Under the pieces are notes generated by a model. That model was not told the DNA's origin, ran no database searches, and was given only the letters and a program-made list of their open reading frames with translations. From Panax quinquefolius (Eukaryota; Streptophyta; Magnoliopsida; Apiales; Araliaceae), in assembly GCA_020205615.1 (NCBI GenBank), contig CM035163.1:41798189-41862188 (forward strand): a DNA stretch of 64,000 bases, given 5' to 3'. The stretch's first letter is position 1, and each line of letters starts with the position of its first letter. Positions 45,365 to 57,034 of the stretch are shown here, piece after piece. The translations under genes were made by a program, and so were the position numbers.

Positions 45365-47218
45365 TGAAAGTAGTATGCACACAAGCCAATCATGTTTGAT
45401 GATAAAGCATATACTTTGTAACAATCTTATTCATTTATTAATAAAAAGTATTAATTTATTAAAGGCTTTTAATTATCTACATGATGCTGTTTTATAATAT
45501 GTGATAAACCCATAATTTTAAGCAATGCTTTTAGAATAATGATGATGATCATTCTAATGAGATCTAAATTCTTAGAAAGCTTAAAACTAAAATAGTTCCC
45601 AATCATTGGATTACTAAATTGGGGATTAGTGAATCCGGATAGATTGGGTACATACGTTCTTGCTTCATTGGATGAGGATGATTGATCTCATGATCATTTG
45701 TGTGGAGACACTAAAGCAAGTATGTAGGTGCTTATTAAAGAATAAGTTCATCGAACGTGGCTCATTAAGGAATACCTAATGGAGTTTTACTTGCTGTCAA
45801 TAGAAATTCTGTAGTGATAGTAAGTCAAGTGATCCTTGGACTTGAGATCATCATAGTATCTTGTGTATGATGAGTTATACTTTGACTTATTCCTTAAGAC
45901 CCTTAGGGTATATCAAAGGGTATGCTTGGGTATAATAAGTTGTACATGGAGATAATGTATGATCAATAAAGAATCTACCACTTATTAAAAGAAGAGAAAT
46001 GTCCTATGTGATTCGATAAATGACAACCCAAAGAGTCCTTGGCCAAAGCGCGAATGAAATTAGAAAGGAGTTTCTATTTTGCATTATTTGGAGTTGTGCA
46101 TTTAAGAGTCGAAATACATATAATTAAATAAAATAAGACTTGACAAAGATTTCCATGCCTTATATTTAATTGGGACATTGTATGGTGGAAGGATTGAATT
46201 GTCATTTGAACTATTTACTCAAAGGTTCTTTTATGATTAATGTTGAAATCTATATTATCCGGAAAGTCGTTGATCGCTAGGGAGGCTTATCCCTATTGTA
46301 GAATAAATATTATTTATTTAAATAAATTAATTATTTAATTTATTTATTTAAATAAGATTAGAATTGTTCTAATTGATTTATTCACAATAGGTTTAATATG
46401 GAGAACCTAAAGGGTCACACCATAAAAGGAAGAATAATTATTTAAGAAGTTAATGGCATAATCGTAATAATATGTTATGTATATTTAATTTAATCTATGG
46501 TGATAGAATAAATTAAATAGCTTAATATTTATTATTTAATATTTTAGAAATATTAAATATAAATTAATAAGAGGAGTCTTATTAATATTATTACAATTAT
46601 TATTATTATTTTAATTTCTACAAGAGTTTAGGAATTAATTTAATATAAGTACTTTCATTTATTCCTAATAAGATTAGGAGGAAAATTAATTAAAGGAGTT
46701 TAATTAATTATCCCTAATAAGATTAGGGAGCCCATTTAATTAAAAGAGTTTAATTAAATAATACCTTATTTTTTAATAGGTTACTTGATATCTTTATAAG
46801 AGGAGTCTTATATCGGATATCAATAATACGTGATAATTCTAATAGTTGGAGAATGTACGCTTTTTCTATAGAGATAGAAAAACTAGGGTTTAGCCAAACA
46901 CCCATCTTCTTGAATCCTTCTTTTCCTTGGTGGATCACCTCTGAAGGCCAAACACTTGGGTGGCTAACGTTGATCAAAGGAAGGAACCAAACCCGGTGGA
47001 TTCAAGTTGAACGCGAAAAGGATTGGAGGTGAACTTGTACCTGAGGAAGCTCGGATCTTCAAGGGTATGTTTCTTATTCACCTTTTTCGTTTAATTAATA
47101 ATTGTGCATAAAGGGTGATCCGGGTATATGGTTTGTAAAAATTTTAAAACTCTGATTTTTACACGTTTCCGCTTATTTATGCAATTTGATTGCGTTCATG
47201 AATATTACAAACCTAACA
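45365..47218 (+). repeat. 5' LTR of the second copia family
   Basis: The right end CAAACCTAACA (47218) is fixed by the primer site that follows. The left end is where copia protease text stops (45364). It contains the hairpins at 46563-46812 and an AT-rich TTATTTAAATAAATTA block (46310-46370). A transcript leader AGAATGTACGC, then ACACCCATCTTCTTG, lies near 46850-46920. Confidence 0.6.
46563..46812 (+). repeat. Hairpins with AGGAGT loop in the copia-2 LTR
   Basis: Four hairpins have different arms and nearly the same loop. ATTAATAAG-AGGAGT-CTTATTAAT is at 46563-46586. AATTAATTAA-AGGAGT-TTAATTAATT is at 46684-46709. ATTTAATTAA-AAGAGT-TTAATTAAAT is at 46734-46759. TATAAG-AGGAGT-CTTATA is at 46795-46812. 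Arms change together so pairing is kept. CCTAAT-AAG-ATTAGG hairpins lie between them. Confidence 0.75.
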
Positions 47219-47234
47219 GTGGCATCAGAGCCAA
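47219..47234 (+). promoter_or_regulatory. Primer-binding site of the second copia family
   Basis: GTGGCATCAGAGCCAA lies right after the LTR end. It matches the initiator/elongator Met primer type TGGYATCAGAGCC. It sets the LTR boundary. Confidence 0.7.
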
Positions 47235-47444
47235 ACCTTTATGCCAATTATTAATTATTTTAATTTGATATTATATTGATATGTGTTTAGAACAATTTAA
47301 TTGGGCATAATTTAATTGTATAAAATTTAAATAAATAAAAAAAAAACGGACCGAAATAATGATTCGCCAATCCGAATTTTTTTTTTTGCTGAAATCGGTA
47401 CTGCAATTAAAAGATTTGACAATGTATTAAGGATTCATGTATTA

Positions 47445-47503
<59 letters not shown>

Positions 47504-47735
47504 ATATGATATATTATATATATTAGTTACAAATCCTATAAATATAAGCAAATGCTATGTACATTAAACCAAACTAGCCCAACCATCTCTGACCAAACTA
47601 ACCAACGGTTTAATATGAAGATAATATATATATAACGTAATTTATATTATATATAAAATATATATATTACTAGTAATATTATATATATATATATTTATAT
47701 ATATATATATAATATATATTTTAATAATTTTATAA
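47235..47735 (+). repeat. Leader with (TA)n tracts
   Basis: A (TA)31-like run lies at 47438-47501, with further TATATA clusters at 47625-47720. It holds no genes. Confidence 0.7.
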
Positions 47736-48330
47736 TTAAAATAAAGGTTTATTTTAATCTTAAAATAAAAGGTTTATTTTAATATTAAAATAAAGTAGTT
47801 TATTTTAATTTTAGAATTGGAATTTCATGCAAAACTAATTAGAGTTGGAATTGGATTCCATGATAACTAATTGGAGTTGAAATTGAATTTTATTTTTCTA
47901 AAATAAAGGAGTTTATTTGTGAATAGGGAAGTAAATCCATCTTTCCTTAAATAAAGGAGTTTATTTAGATATATGAAATAAGATTTCATATTATTCAAAA
48001 TAAAAGAGTTTATTTACGAATAGGAAAAAGAATCCATGTTTCCTTAAATAAATGAGTTTATTTAAATATGAAATAAGATTTCATATTATTCAAAATAAAG
48101 GAGTTTATTTGTGAATAGGAAAAGAATTAAATGTTTCCTTTAATAATTTTTTTTTACTTGGAATTGGATTCCATAATTAATTAAAATAAAGGAGTTTATT
48201 TTGATTAAAGATTTTGATTAAAATAAAATAGTTTATTTTATTCAAAATTGGACAAATTAAAATAAAATAGTTTTATTTTGATTTAAATTTGGATTAAAAT
48301 AAAGGAGTTTATTTTGATTCAAAATTAGAT
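47736..48330 (+). repeat. Array of AAAATAAA-GGAG-TTTATTTT hairpins
   Basis: At least a dozen short palindromes occur in 600 bp (near 47744, 47770, 47795, 47905, 47950, 47999, 48048, 48092, 48185, 48222, 48260, 48300). Loops are GG, AGG, GTAG, GGAG, AGAG, TGAG or ATAG. Spacers repeat GAATAGGAAAAGAAT, ATATGAAATAAGATTTCAT (itself palindromic) and TTGGAATTGGATTCCA-like text. The array lies in the untranslated leader before gag. Confidence 0.7.
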
Positions 48331-49089
48331 TTTATACTAACTAAATTTGCCCATTAAATGATATCAATATATATATTAAATGTTTATTATTCATATGATG
48401 AATGTTATTTATTGATGCATATGATGATGTGTATGATAATAAATGGGATTGATTATGGACTATTGACCATGTGATTGGATTTTATTTTAGTTGGATGCAT
48501 GAATGTATGAGTTTTATTAAATGGGGTTACAGTGCCTGCCTTCTCTAATTTTTCTTAATGTAAATTCTATCTTCCTCCTATGTACTTCTCCTCGATCACG
48601 ATCAAGGTTTCTATTTATTTTAAATAATTTTGTAATAGGAATAGTTAGAATTAATTTTGAAAAATTGGAGATCAAGGAGCAAGGAGCACTTGAAGACCCG
48701 CTTGTAATGGAGCCCCGGGTTTAAATGTAATAGTTATATTTAAATATTATTTCTTGCACCCTAGGGAAGCTTGACCTTTTTTGGTTCACTTGGTGGCTCT
48801 AGTGAACCAAACTAGAATAAAAGTCCATAATCAATCCGGGTAGAATATAGTATTCTATATGTGCATGCTTATACTATATATATTATATATTATGCAAACA
48901 TGCTTCGCATGTTCATTAATATAACGCGTATTTTATATATATATGTGTGCTGCGCTAAACAAGATGAGACAAATTAATAACAAACCCCTCAATTTTTATA
49001 TTAAGTCCTAAGCGTTCAAAGATATTTGGAATATCGAACGTCGCCTTTCTAGCATGATAAAATTAATAGAGTATTAAATATTTAATATG

Positions 49090-49390
49090 AGTTTGTTGTG
49101 TCACCACAAGGCAAGTATTAAGTATTTAAGATGTTAATTTATCACATTTGATGCTTATAAAGAAAATTGAACAATATTGTTTTGTTGTGTCACCACATGG
49201 ATGATATTTTTCTTTTTGAATATATGGAGTGCTAGGTTCTGGACTTAACTTGGATAATTTTGATTCGGATTTGCCACCACTTGATCAAAATAATCTAAGA
49301 GGCAAAAAAAAAGGAGTTGCATAGTTGATGTAATTGACAAAAGTTGTCTACCTATTTATTTATATATAGTTTGTTGTGTCACCACAAGGC
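49090..49390 (+). repeat. TTGTTGTGTCACCACAAGGC repeats in the copia-2 leader
   Basis: Three copies (about 49093, 49181, 49371) and one fragment (GCCACCACTTG, 49271) occur. Each contains the short palindrome TTGTGTCACCACAA. They alternate with AAGTATTTAAGATG-like sequence. Their role is unknown. Confidence 0.6.
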
Positions 49391-49584
49391 TATATACATT
49401 TGAAATGGGATCCTTATTCTCACTAGCAAATCTTTAATTAGATTTTGCCGAACTATATAAGTGAGGTAATATAGTTTGAAGAAAATAGTGGGAGATACCA
49501 ATTTAAAACAAGACCTAATTTATTTTGGTAATTAATAAAAGAATGTATGTTAAAATGTTGTTAATTACAAATTCATTTACGAAA

Positions 49585-50223
49585 TTTTACAATGTCTAAA
49601 ATTACTATCATCTGCGAAGCATATTAGATGCTAAATTAACGGCATCAATTAAACGGATTGGTTATAGAATTTGAGAATAGTTCTCATGGTCAAAAACGTT
49701 ATCTTATGTCATTAATACGCCTATCCTCAAGAATGGTTGCGATAATGCCTCCGAGGAAGACATTGCTACTTTTAGAAAGTGGCAAGATGATGCACATTGG
49801 CTCAATGCATCATGCTCGCATCTATGAGTAACGAGAGCTTCAAATCGGCGCATGAAACTATGGATGCTTCTACTATATATTCACGCACATCAAGTAGTTG
49901 ATGGTGAGGAAAGTAGGAGTGATAGATATCGATATCTAAGGAGCTCTTCCGATCTAGAATGATCAAGTGACACTACAAAGACAAATAAAAGTCCTTAACA
50001 TTATCAATTTGATTGATCAATTAGGACAACGAGTTTTGTCATGGATGGAGAGTTGAGTCAAGATTTGATCTTGCACTCACTCCCTACTCCTTTCATTAAT
50101 TGTTGTGAATTTTTCATATGAACAAGCTAGATATCGCCTCACCGATTTGCTTAACATATTGAAAATGTGTTGAGAGTCACTTTCCAACCAAGAAAGATCA
50201 AGTCTTCTTGGTAGGGGCCAAAG
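49585..50223 (+). pseudogene. Second copia family, gag remnant
   Basis: A start MSKITII near 49591, ILDANKLT-like text, YVINTP, SEEDIATFRKWQDDA (49765) and, one frame over, ASMSNESFKSAHETMDASTIYSR (49822 on) are the usual UBN2-type gag wording. They are followed by KELFRSRMI and DLILHSLPTPF, then SSLLGRG before the cut at 50223. Frameshifts and stops are frequent. It was presumably a nucleocapsid precursor. Not seen by simple ORF length because no frame exceeds about 60 codons. Confidence 0.6.
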
Positions 50224-50378
50224 TGTAAGACCCCTCAAATTTTTTAAATAAAAGGAATTTCCTTTATTTATTATTTTGAAATAGTAAGGGTTGATTTGAT
50301 TAATGTGGATAGTTAAGGGTTAAATACGCAAATATTTCAAAATAAACAAGTGGTTATAAAATATTCATTGTTGTTTGG

Positions 50379-50426
50379 GAATATTCGTTTGGTCGTGGAA
50401 TATTCGTAATGCGGTCGGGAATATTC
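50379..50426 (+). promoter_or_regulatory. Three GAATATTC palindromes in U3 of D
   Basis: Copies at 50379, 50398 and 50419 are spaced 19 and 21 bp apart, each within GGTCG-GGAATATTCGT-like text. They recur at 57190, 57209 and 57229, and one copy at 63950. Each fits nGAAnnTTCn, a heat-shock-element pair. They lie about 1.15 kb upstream of TATA, which is far for a proximal element. Confidence 0.3.
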
Positions 50427-51839
50427 GTATTTACTGACAATGAACCATGTGTGGGCCCCATAACGGAAAGCGATTGGATGAAGAAAACGACAAATATAAG
50501 TTGTTTTTAAATAACTACAGCGTAGTTATTACAGATTATCTTGTTGGAATACAAAAACACACTAATACGCGTTGTTGAGCGAGAAGAGAGCACCGGTATT
50601 GCACCAATTATTGATTAAATGCGTAAGAAGGCACTACTCAATAATGGTTACGATAATTATTGCTCAATATTTTATTGAGTTAATAATTGCTGCGTTAATA
50701 TTTTATATTCATTGTTGTTCAATAATTGTCATTACACAAGATTTTCATTATCGAAGCAATAATTCATATTATCTGAATAATATTATTAGATAACATTATT
50801 GGCAATGTCTAGAAAGTTACATCTAAGGAGAGGTTTGGTCACCTAATCATGGCGCCAAGAAGAAGAAATTCTTATTGAAAGCCCCTCTTTCCTGAACCGC
50901 ACGGTTGTCAATATTGTGATTCTGTAATATTATTTGTGAATAATTAATTATTGATTTATATGATAAGAAAAATATTGATTTTATGTGGATATAGATGGAG
51001 AAAATTTTTATAGTGACAATTGTTGAAAATTGAAATTTTATCTTTTCTCGATAAAATAATTTATTTAAAAATATTATTATATTTTAATAATATAATAATG
51101 GTGATATTTTACAACGAATGTGGGATATATGAGTATACGAGGAGGAAGAGTATTTTTGTTGCAATAAATGTTTAAAACATGTTAAACATGCTCAATTGGA
51201 CCCCATTTATTGATCGAAATTTGATTATAACAATAAAATCGCCTGCTTTGTGGATTTCGGTCGATTTCTGTTTGGAATTTGGAAAAACTTTCTTCTACAA
51301 AGTTGTAGAGAATTGAATTTCCTATAAAAACTCATGAGATTCGAATTTTCTGATGAAAGGGCTATTAATTATGAATTTTTGAAGCTCAAGTTCAAAATAA
51401 TTAATTTTGGAAGTTTTAATTGTTTTATTTAAGAAAAACGTTTTTGCAATCCCACATGTGATATAAATGTGCTGAATTCAGTTGGTCTAAGGTGGGCTTG
51501 AATTTGTTTAATTATATTATTATTTTATTAAATTTTCTCGCTTTGGTGTTCTAAGCATTTTCCTATAAATAGGGTGCTTAGGTTAGAATTGAAAATCACA
51601 CCGTAAATCAAGTTTTCTCTCTATATTATCGGCGTATTCTTGTGAGTATTTTGAGTATACTTTGAGTATTGCTAGACGGTGCAAGTTCCTTCAAAGACTA
51701 TATCCGGTTCAAATTAAAGAGTAATTGATCTTTCGAGGTAAGGGATATTATTTTTTTTTCAGAATGATATTATTTCTTCAATATCATTATAATTTGAAAT
51801 GTTGATCTGAAGTTTTTATCAAATTTGGAACTTTTTCAT

Positions 51840-52030
51840 GTCGGGTTACTATTCATGAGTTACTATTCACGAGTTACTATTCATGAGTTACTATTCACGA
51901 GTTCTTATTCACGAGTACTATTCATGAAGCGTGAAGATGTTTTTGTGGAATTTCTATCTTTTGGTGTCTGAGTTACTATTCACGATATCGACACTTATTC
52001 ACGATATCTGACTATTCACGTATACTAGTA
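51840..52030 (+). repeat. 14-bp minisatellite in LTR D1
   Basis: GAGTTACTATTCAT and GAGTTACTATTCAC alternate for five to six units, then looser units with GATATC/GACACTATTCACG follow. It lies 80 bp after GAGGTAAGGGATATTATTT. The second LTR repeats it at 58660-58855. Confidence 0.8.
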
Positions 52031-53005
52031 CTATTCAATTAAAAATAAAATTTCTTCTTTTCGTCTAAAAACATCTATTCGGATACTAACTCGATTGTAT
52101 CCATGTTTTGATCATTCTTGAATTTTACACCACTATGATTATTTTGAGGTATTTTTGGGCGTGGATAAAACCAAGTACGAATCCTTAATCCTTAATCCTT
52201 GTCATTTTGTTTCAATTGGATTCGCTTTCTTAAAAATATTTTCATCATCCTCGATCTTAAATGATGATATTATTGAATATCTTCGCCTTTGAGTGCAAAG
52301 ATGAATGATTTCTGAAGAATATCTTTGGCACATAGTGCAAAGATGAACAGTGTTGAGATGAACATGACCGATTGATTAATATCTTTGGCTGTAGAGCAAA
52401 GATGAACAGTGTTTAAATGAACATGACCAATCGATGAATATCTTTGGCCTCAGTAGTGCAAAGATGAATATTTGATTCGGATGTATATTGATTGATGTTA
52501 CAGGATAAAATATTGATGATGGACCGTTAAATTCATAGATTATAGTAGATTTCATTCTCTACGTAACTCTTCTATGAATTATTATTTCACTGCAAATATT
52601 GATCTCGAAACTTGTTGTACATTGTATTCTATCGATTTTTCCTGTTGAAAGACTAACGATAATTTGTTGTATATTATCTTAGTCATAATATTCTTCTTCG
52701 GGCTAGTTGAGCTCACCCTTTTCCTTGTTGTTCCATTTTTCTTCTCGGAGGCGAGAATGTAGCGAGTACTAGTGGGGTATGGAATGAAGATTCTAGAGAG
52801 AGTTGTTTAGTAGTCCTCACCATTTTGTAAAATAATGAATCAATAATGTGATGAGGATTTATTTGAGTATAGATATTGTCTAGAAGATAATATTTGTATT
52901 CAAACTCACAGTTTCTTGTTGTAATAATAAAGTTGTAGTAGTTTACGTACCATGTATTTGGCGACTCGAATGGGTGTTGTGTATACCTATTTTGGGGGCG
53001 TCACA

Positions 53006-53025
53006 GGTTAATATCGAGCTTAGGA
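53006..53025 (+). promoter_or_regulatory. Primer-binding site of D internal 1
   Basis: GGTTAATATCGAGCTTAGG follows the LTR end. It resembles TGGTATCAGAGCTTAGG with CAG read as CG. The same form occurs at 59771 and, reversed, at 17205-17222. Confidence 0.5.
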
Positions 53026-53191
53026 TATGATCTCTGGCGAGAGATCGGGGAATAGAACTAGGAGGAGAGATGAGTAAATCCTTCGCTAGTGTGTCCTACC
53101 TAAGCTTATTTGTTAGTTGGTCAAGATATAGGGATATTATGTGATATATTGATTTCCTTAATTAACCCTTGTTTTATGGCGATGTTTGAGA

Positions 53192-54330
53192 ATGTCGATC
53201 GAGAATATTAACAATGGAAATGAGACCGTGGAGATGCTGTACTCACCAACGAGGAGAACGTGCAACAGTGGGCAATGTTCCTCCCGTGAACAACACCATT
53301 GAAGCGTGATGATGAACGAGGGGATGTTTAGAAGTTTTTTGCGATTCATGCAAAATCGATTTGAGAAAACTCGTGTTCAAAATCTGAGGAGGAAATGATA
53401 GCAATTCACGGGTTATCGCATGACCAAGCAGTTCAAAGAGTTGGGACCACCAGAATTTAAGGGAAAGCGGATCCGATCACGGCGGAAACATGGGTCAAAC
53501 AAATTACCAAGATATTCGATGTCTTGGGATGCACGGAGGAACAGAAGTTCCATTCGCCACCTTTATGTTCCGTGGCGGCGGGCATTCTTGGTGGGAATCA
53601 GTGAAGCGTACCCATCCAATGCACTCGGCATGTCATGGGAGACGTTTGAAAAATAGCTTCAATGACAAGTACTTCCCCGAAAGTATTCGTATATGAAGGA
53701 AGTGGAGTTTATTAGACTAGAGCGTAATAACATGGCGGTGTCCCAAAGATGAGGCGAAGTTCGCGAGTTATCCAGTTCACACCTCATTTGGTGGAGAATG
53801 AGGAACGTATGACGCGGATGTTTCGAGAGGTTTGAAACCCGACATACGTCGATATCTCATTTCTCATAAATTTTCTCTCTATTCAGATGTTGTCAATGGG
53901 GCTCGAGTTGTTAGAGCGAGATAACGAAATACGTTCAACCGAGGGACCATAACCGAGGATCATATCCCAGAAGATAGCGAGTCATCGAATAACGATAACC
54001 ACGGAGAAAGAAGAATATAGACAAAGGCGGTAACCACTCGGGTGGTAATCGTGGCCATGAAAATAGAAGAAGCGAGTCGGGAGGAGATTTTAAAAGAGGA
54101 GATTCAACAACGACCATGTGAAGACGTCGGTACTTTGTAGCAACTAGTTTTAGGGAGGAAAGCGACCACCCGGGTCGTATGTTACAAAATGCGGAAAGAG
54201 GGACATATCATTGAAACCGCCTAGCAGTTTAAGGTATGCTATAATTGTGGAAAAGAAGGACATATCGCCGAGATTATGCGATATCGAAACCCATCCGGTG
54301 AGAATGGTGACTCAAAAGGATGTCCCGAAA
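53192..54330 (+). pseudogene. D internal 1 gag
   Basis: The likely start is ATG 53192 (MSIENINNGNETVEMLYSP), as the same start gives MSTENINNGNETVE in internal 2 (59962). After frame changes it reads PPEFKGK, ITKIFDVLGCTEEQKFHFATFMF-type text, WWESVKRTHP, MSWETFE, FNDKYFPESIR, VEFIRLE and ENEERMTRMF, the complete retrotrans_gag domain. Two damaged CCHC knuckles are at 54180-54280 (YNCGKEGHIA). The many frameshifts differ between the two internals and fall mostly at CAG/CTG. Confidence 0.7.
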
Positions 54331-54379
54331 AAGTCAAAGTCAACGGTTCTTGGAAGAGCGTTTGTCGTGACCAGGTCAA

Positions 54380-54900
54380 AATACAAGGAACCCGAACGAA
54401 GTTAGCACGGTTAGTTAATTATAAATTCTTGCGAAGTATATACCTTACTAGATATCGGTTCTACCCATTCTTTTATCTCTCTTACTTGCGCTCAATGTTT
54501 AAACTTGACTCGGAGAAATTAGACTTTGACTATCTCGTGGAAACTCCGTTAGGAGAAACTTTCATCACATCCAATCGCTTTATAAATCTTGGTTGATTCA
54601 GTTGGCACTAACACATTACCCAAGTTAACCTTATTTCTATAGAGATATTTGTTTTTGATGTGATTTTAAGGTTAACTACTCATCATGCCGAAATTGATTG
54701 TTTTCGTAAGGTTGTTAGTTTTCATATTCCTAAGCAACTTTGTTATTCAATTCAAGCAATCAAACCATTGTAGTCAAACATTTTCATATCAAGCCATGAA
54801 GTCATTCGTTTATTACGGATGTCAAGTTTTCTTAGTCCATGTTATGGATTTGAATAAAGACACGTCGATTTGAATAATATTCCCGTTGTTATTGATTTTT
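54380..54900 (+). pseudogene. D internal 1 aspartic protease
   Basis: [19 protein letters not shown] text at about 54440 in one frame, then ETPLGETFIT, and FDVILRLTTHHA at 54655. It has the DIG triplet as in internal 2. Relative to internal 2 it has frameshifts at 54595 and 54620 (ACCCAAGT where the other copy reads ACCTGT). Confidence 0.65.
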
Positions 54901-55600
54901 CTGACGTATTTCTGAAGAATTTCTTGCTTACTCCCAAAGCCCGATATTAAATTTTGTATCGAATTTGAACCCCAGACAAAACTCATTTCTAAAATCTCAT
55001 ATCGAATGGCTCCTATTGAACTTCGTGGAGTTAAAAATTCAACTATAGAATTTGGTACTGAGCCTTTATCTTGTGACTTCCTTTATGGAATTCACCTAAG
55101 CGAACTCTCATAGGGGACGTCATATTCGTGCGATAGTAAATCGATAGGTGTCATTGTGACGTCTTATCCAAGATTGGGATATGAGTCACGATTAAGAGCA
55201 ACCTAAGTCGATGAATCGAAATACGTAGCTTTCTAGGCTTAGTTGGTTATTATCGGAGATTCGTTGAAGGATATTCTCGAATCACTATTCCATTAACGCA
55301 TCTGACTCGTAGAGATACAAAATTCGAATGGAGCAAAGAATGTGGGAAGAGCTTTGAAGAACTCAAGAGGAGACTCATTTCAGCACATGTTCTGACCATG
55401 CCATCCTGAAAAAGCGAACGTGGTAGCTGACGTGTTGAGTAGAAGATCGTATACAAGTACGAGTACGATATTGTCAAAGACTCATTTCGAATAATTTACA
55501 AATAATAGAGATGGAGATGAAAACTCTAGTTACCCACGTGATGATATACGAGTATAATCGACTTTAATAGAAAAAGTTAAGGTTGCTCAAGCCACCGGGC
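54885..55600 (+). pseudogene. D internal 1 RT/RNase H remnant
   Basis: The pre-RT end (DVFLKNFLLTPK-like, 54900) is followed by a scrambled piece. RT connection text GLVGYYRRFVEGYSRI, KFEWSKECGKSFEELKRRL (55235-55380) comes next, then the joint at 55400-55415 and VVADVLSRRSYTSTST (55418), the RNase H end. The RT palm with the Asp pair and the RNase H catalytic core are missing. The same joint occurs in internal 2 at about 62168-62182 and in B at 15210-15235. Confidence 0.75.
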
Positions 55601-55611
55601 CGTACCTTGAG

Positions 55612-56760
55612 ATGATGCGTATGAAGAAGAAAGTACAAGAAGGAGCTATTCCGGAAGCGAGAATTGATGAAGAAGGAATACTTCGAGTCCACTCTAGACT
55701 TTGTGTTCCTGACGACTTTGATTTGAAGTACAAGATTATGATGGAGGCACACAATACACCATTTGCAATCCATCTTGGAAGTACTAAAATGTATCGTGAT
55801 CTTCGACATACATTTTGGTGGAACAATATGAAGAGAGAGATTGCAAAGTTTATCTCGATGTGTTTAACTTGCCAACGTAAAGGCGGAGCATCTTGTACCT
55901 AAGGGTCCGTTGCAACCACTTGAAATTCCGGAATGGAAGTGGGAACACATTACTATGGATTTAAGACGGGTCTTCCTTCCTACGGTTTCTCAAGGCATCA
56001 ATGCTATTTGGGTTATTGTTGATAGATTAACCAAGTCTCGCTCATTTCTTGCCGATCGGGGAGACTTATTCCTTGAACGCCTTGCTAGTATGTACGTGAA
56101 TGAGATTGTAAGGTTGCATGGCATGCCAAGATCCATAGTTTGGATCGTGACCCAAGATTCACTTCAAGATTTTGGGTTAGCTTGCAAAAAGCTATGGGCA
56201 CGGATTTGCGATTTAGTTCAAAGATACCATCCCCAAACAGACGGACAATCGAGAGAGGACTATTCAAACTCTTGAAGATCTATTAAAACTCTGTGTCCTA
56301 GAAAGTTGGGATAAGTACTTGCCATTGGTGGAATTCTCATACAACAATAGTTATTAAACAAATATAGGCATGGTTCCATTCAAGCATTATATGGACAAAA
56401 TGTCGCTTCTCGATATGTTGGGATGAGGTGGGTGAAGCAACATTGTTGGGACCGAGGAGTTAAGTTACGTATGATGACTAATGATTCGACAACGTATAAA
56501 ACGACAAGATAAGATCGACAAAAGAGTTATGCGGATCTTCATCGAAAGGACGTGGAATTTAATGTAGGGGATCATGTATTGTTGCGAGTTGCTCCATGGA
56601 AGGGAGTTACAAGATTTGGGAAGAGAGGAAAGCTCAATCCACGATTTATTGGTCCATTTCAAATTCTTGACCGAGTAGGAAATGTAGCCTATAGACTTGC
56701 GTTACCTCAAAGTATGTCTCGTGTTCATAATGTGTTTCACATATCTCGTATTTCAGAAAT
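55612..56760 (+). pseudogene. D internal 1 integrase
   Basis: The zinc finger is open at 55612-55902 (EAHNTPFAIHLGSTKMYRDL with His pair, ISMCLTCQR with Cys pair). The core is open at 55910-56275 (WEHITMDL with the first Asp, [12 protein letters not shown], a damaged DRDPRF second-Asp region, RYHPQTDGQS), with the Glu region split by a frameshift. The GPF/Y tail is open at 56552-56788 ([24 protein letters not shown]). It joins element DNA to host DNA when intact. Confidence 0.75.
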
Positions 56761-56779
56761 ATGTGAAAGACCCGAACCA

Positions 56780-57022
56780 CGTTATTGAGTTAGAACTGGA
56801 CGAGATAGCCGAAGACTTAACGTATGAGGAGGTACCTGTCAAGATGTTGGATAGGAAGGAGCATGTCCTACGCGTAAAGGTTATACCACAAGTTAAAGTT
56901 TTGTGGAGGAATCATGCTATAGGGGAAATGACCTGGGAATTGGAAACGGAAATGAAAGCGAGGTATCCTCACCTTTTCGAAACACCAGGTACGTACGTCA
57001 ATTTCGAGGACGAAATTTCATA
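56780..57022 (+). pseudogene. D internal 1 chromodomain
   Basis: The frame 56697-57023 reads DEIAEDLTYEEVPVKMLDRK, VKVLWRNHAIGEMTWELE and YPHLFETPG, the C-terminal chromodomain of Tekay/Del chromoviruses, and stops just before the polypurine tract AAGGAGGGGAGGT. Chromodomains of this group are linked to insertion into heterochromatin. This piece is nearly intact. Confidence 0.75.
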
Positions 57023-57034
57023 AGGAGGGGAGGT

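Larger units (their letters stand above)
45365..50223 (+). mobile_element. Second copia family: long LTR, hairpin-rich leader, gag; 3' part outside or lost
   Basis: It has an LTR of about 1.85 kb (45365-47218), a primer site, a 2.3-kb leader and a decayed gag (49585-50223), cut by the chromovirus array D. It lies in the protease of the Tnt1-like copia element (left flank GCTTC). The leader and LTR share AT-rich hairpins with an AGGAGT loop. The left LTR border is approximate because the expected TGTTA start is not seen. Confidence 0.65.
50224..53005 (+). repeat. First LTR of array D
   Basis: It is 2782 bp, TGTAAGACCCCTC to GGGGGCGTCACA. It has GAATATTC at 50379, 50398 and 50419, TATA box 51564-51572, GAGTTACTATTCAT minisatellite 51840-52030, and ATATCTTTGGC/GCAAAGATGAA repeats 52275-52470. 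It matches element B LTRs on the opposite strand, so B and D are one family. Confidence 0.9.

Noticed and set aside
49943..49955. GCTCTTCCGATCT, identical to the end of Illumina adapters, suggesting contamination
   Set aside because: It lies in frame in the copia gag text KELFRSRMI that is expected there, so it is natural coding sequence.
45365..50223. A non-coding LARD element with no genes
   Set aside because: Frame-shifted gag wording (SEEDIATFRKWQDDA, SAHETMDAS) at 49585-50223 shows a copia element with gag.
51840..52030. Regular short repeats with spacers, CRISPR-like at first sight
   Set aside because: Units are directly tandem with no unique spacers, and the genome is a plant's.
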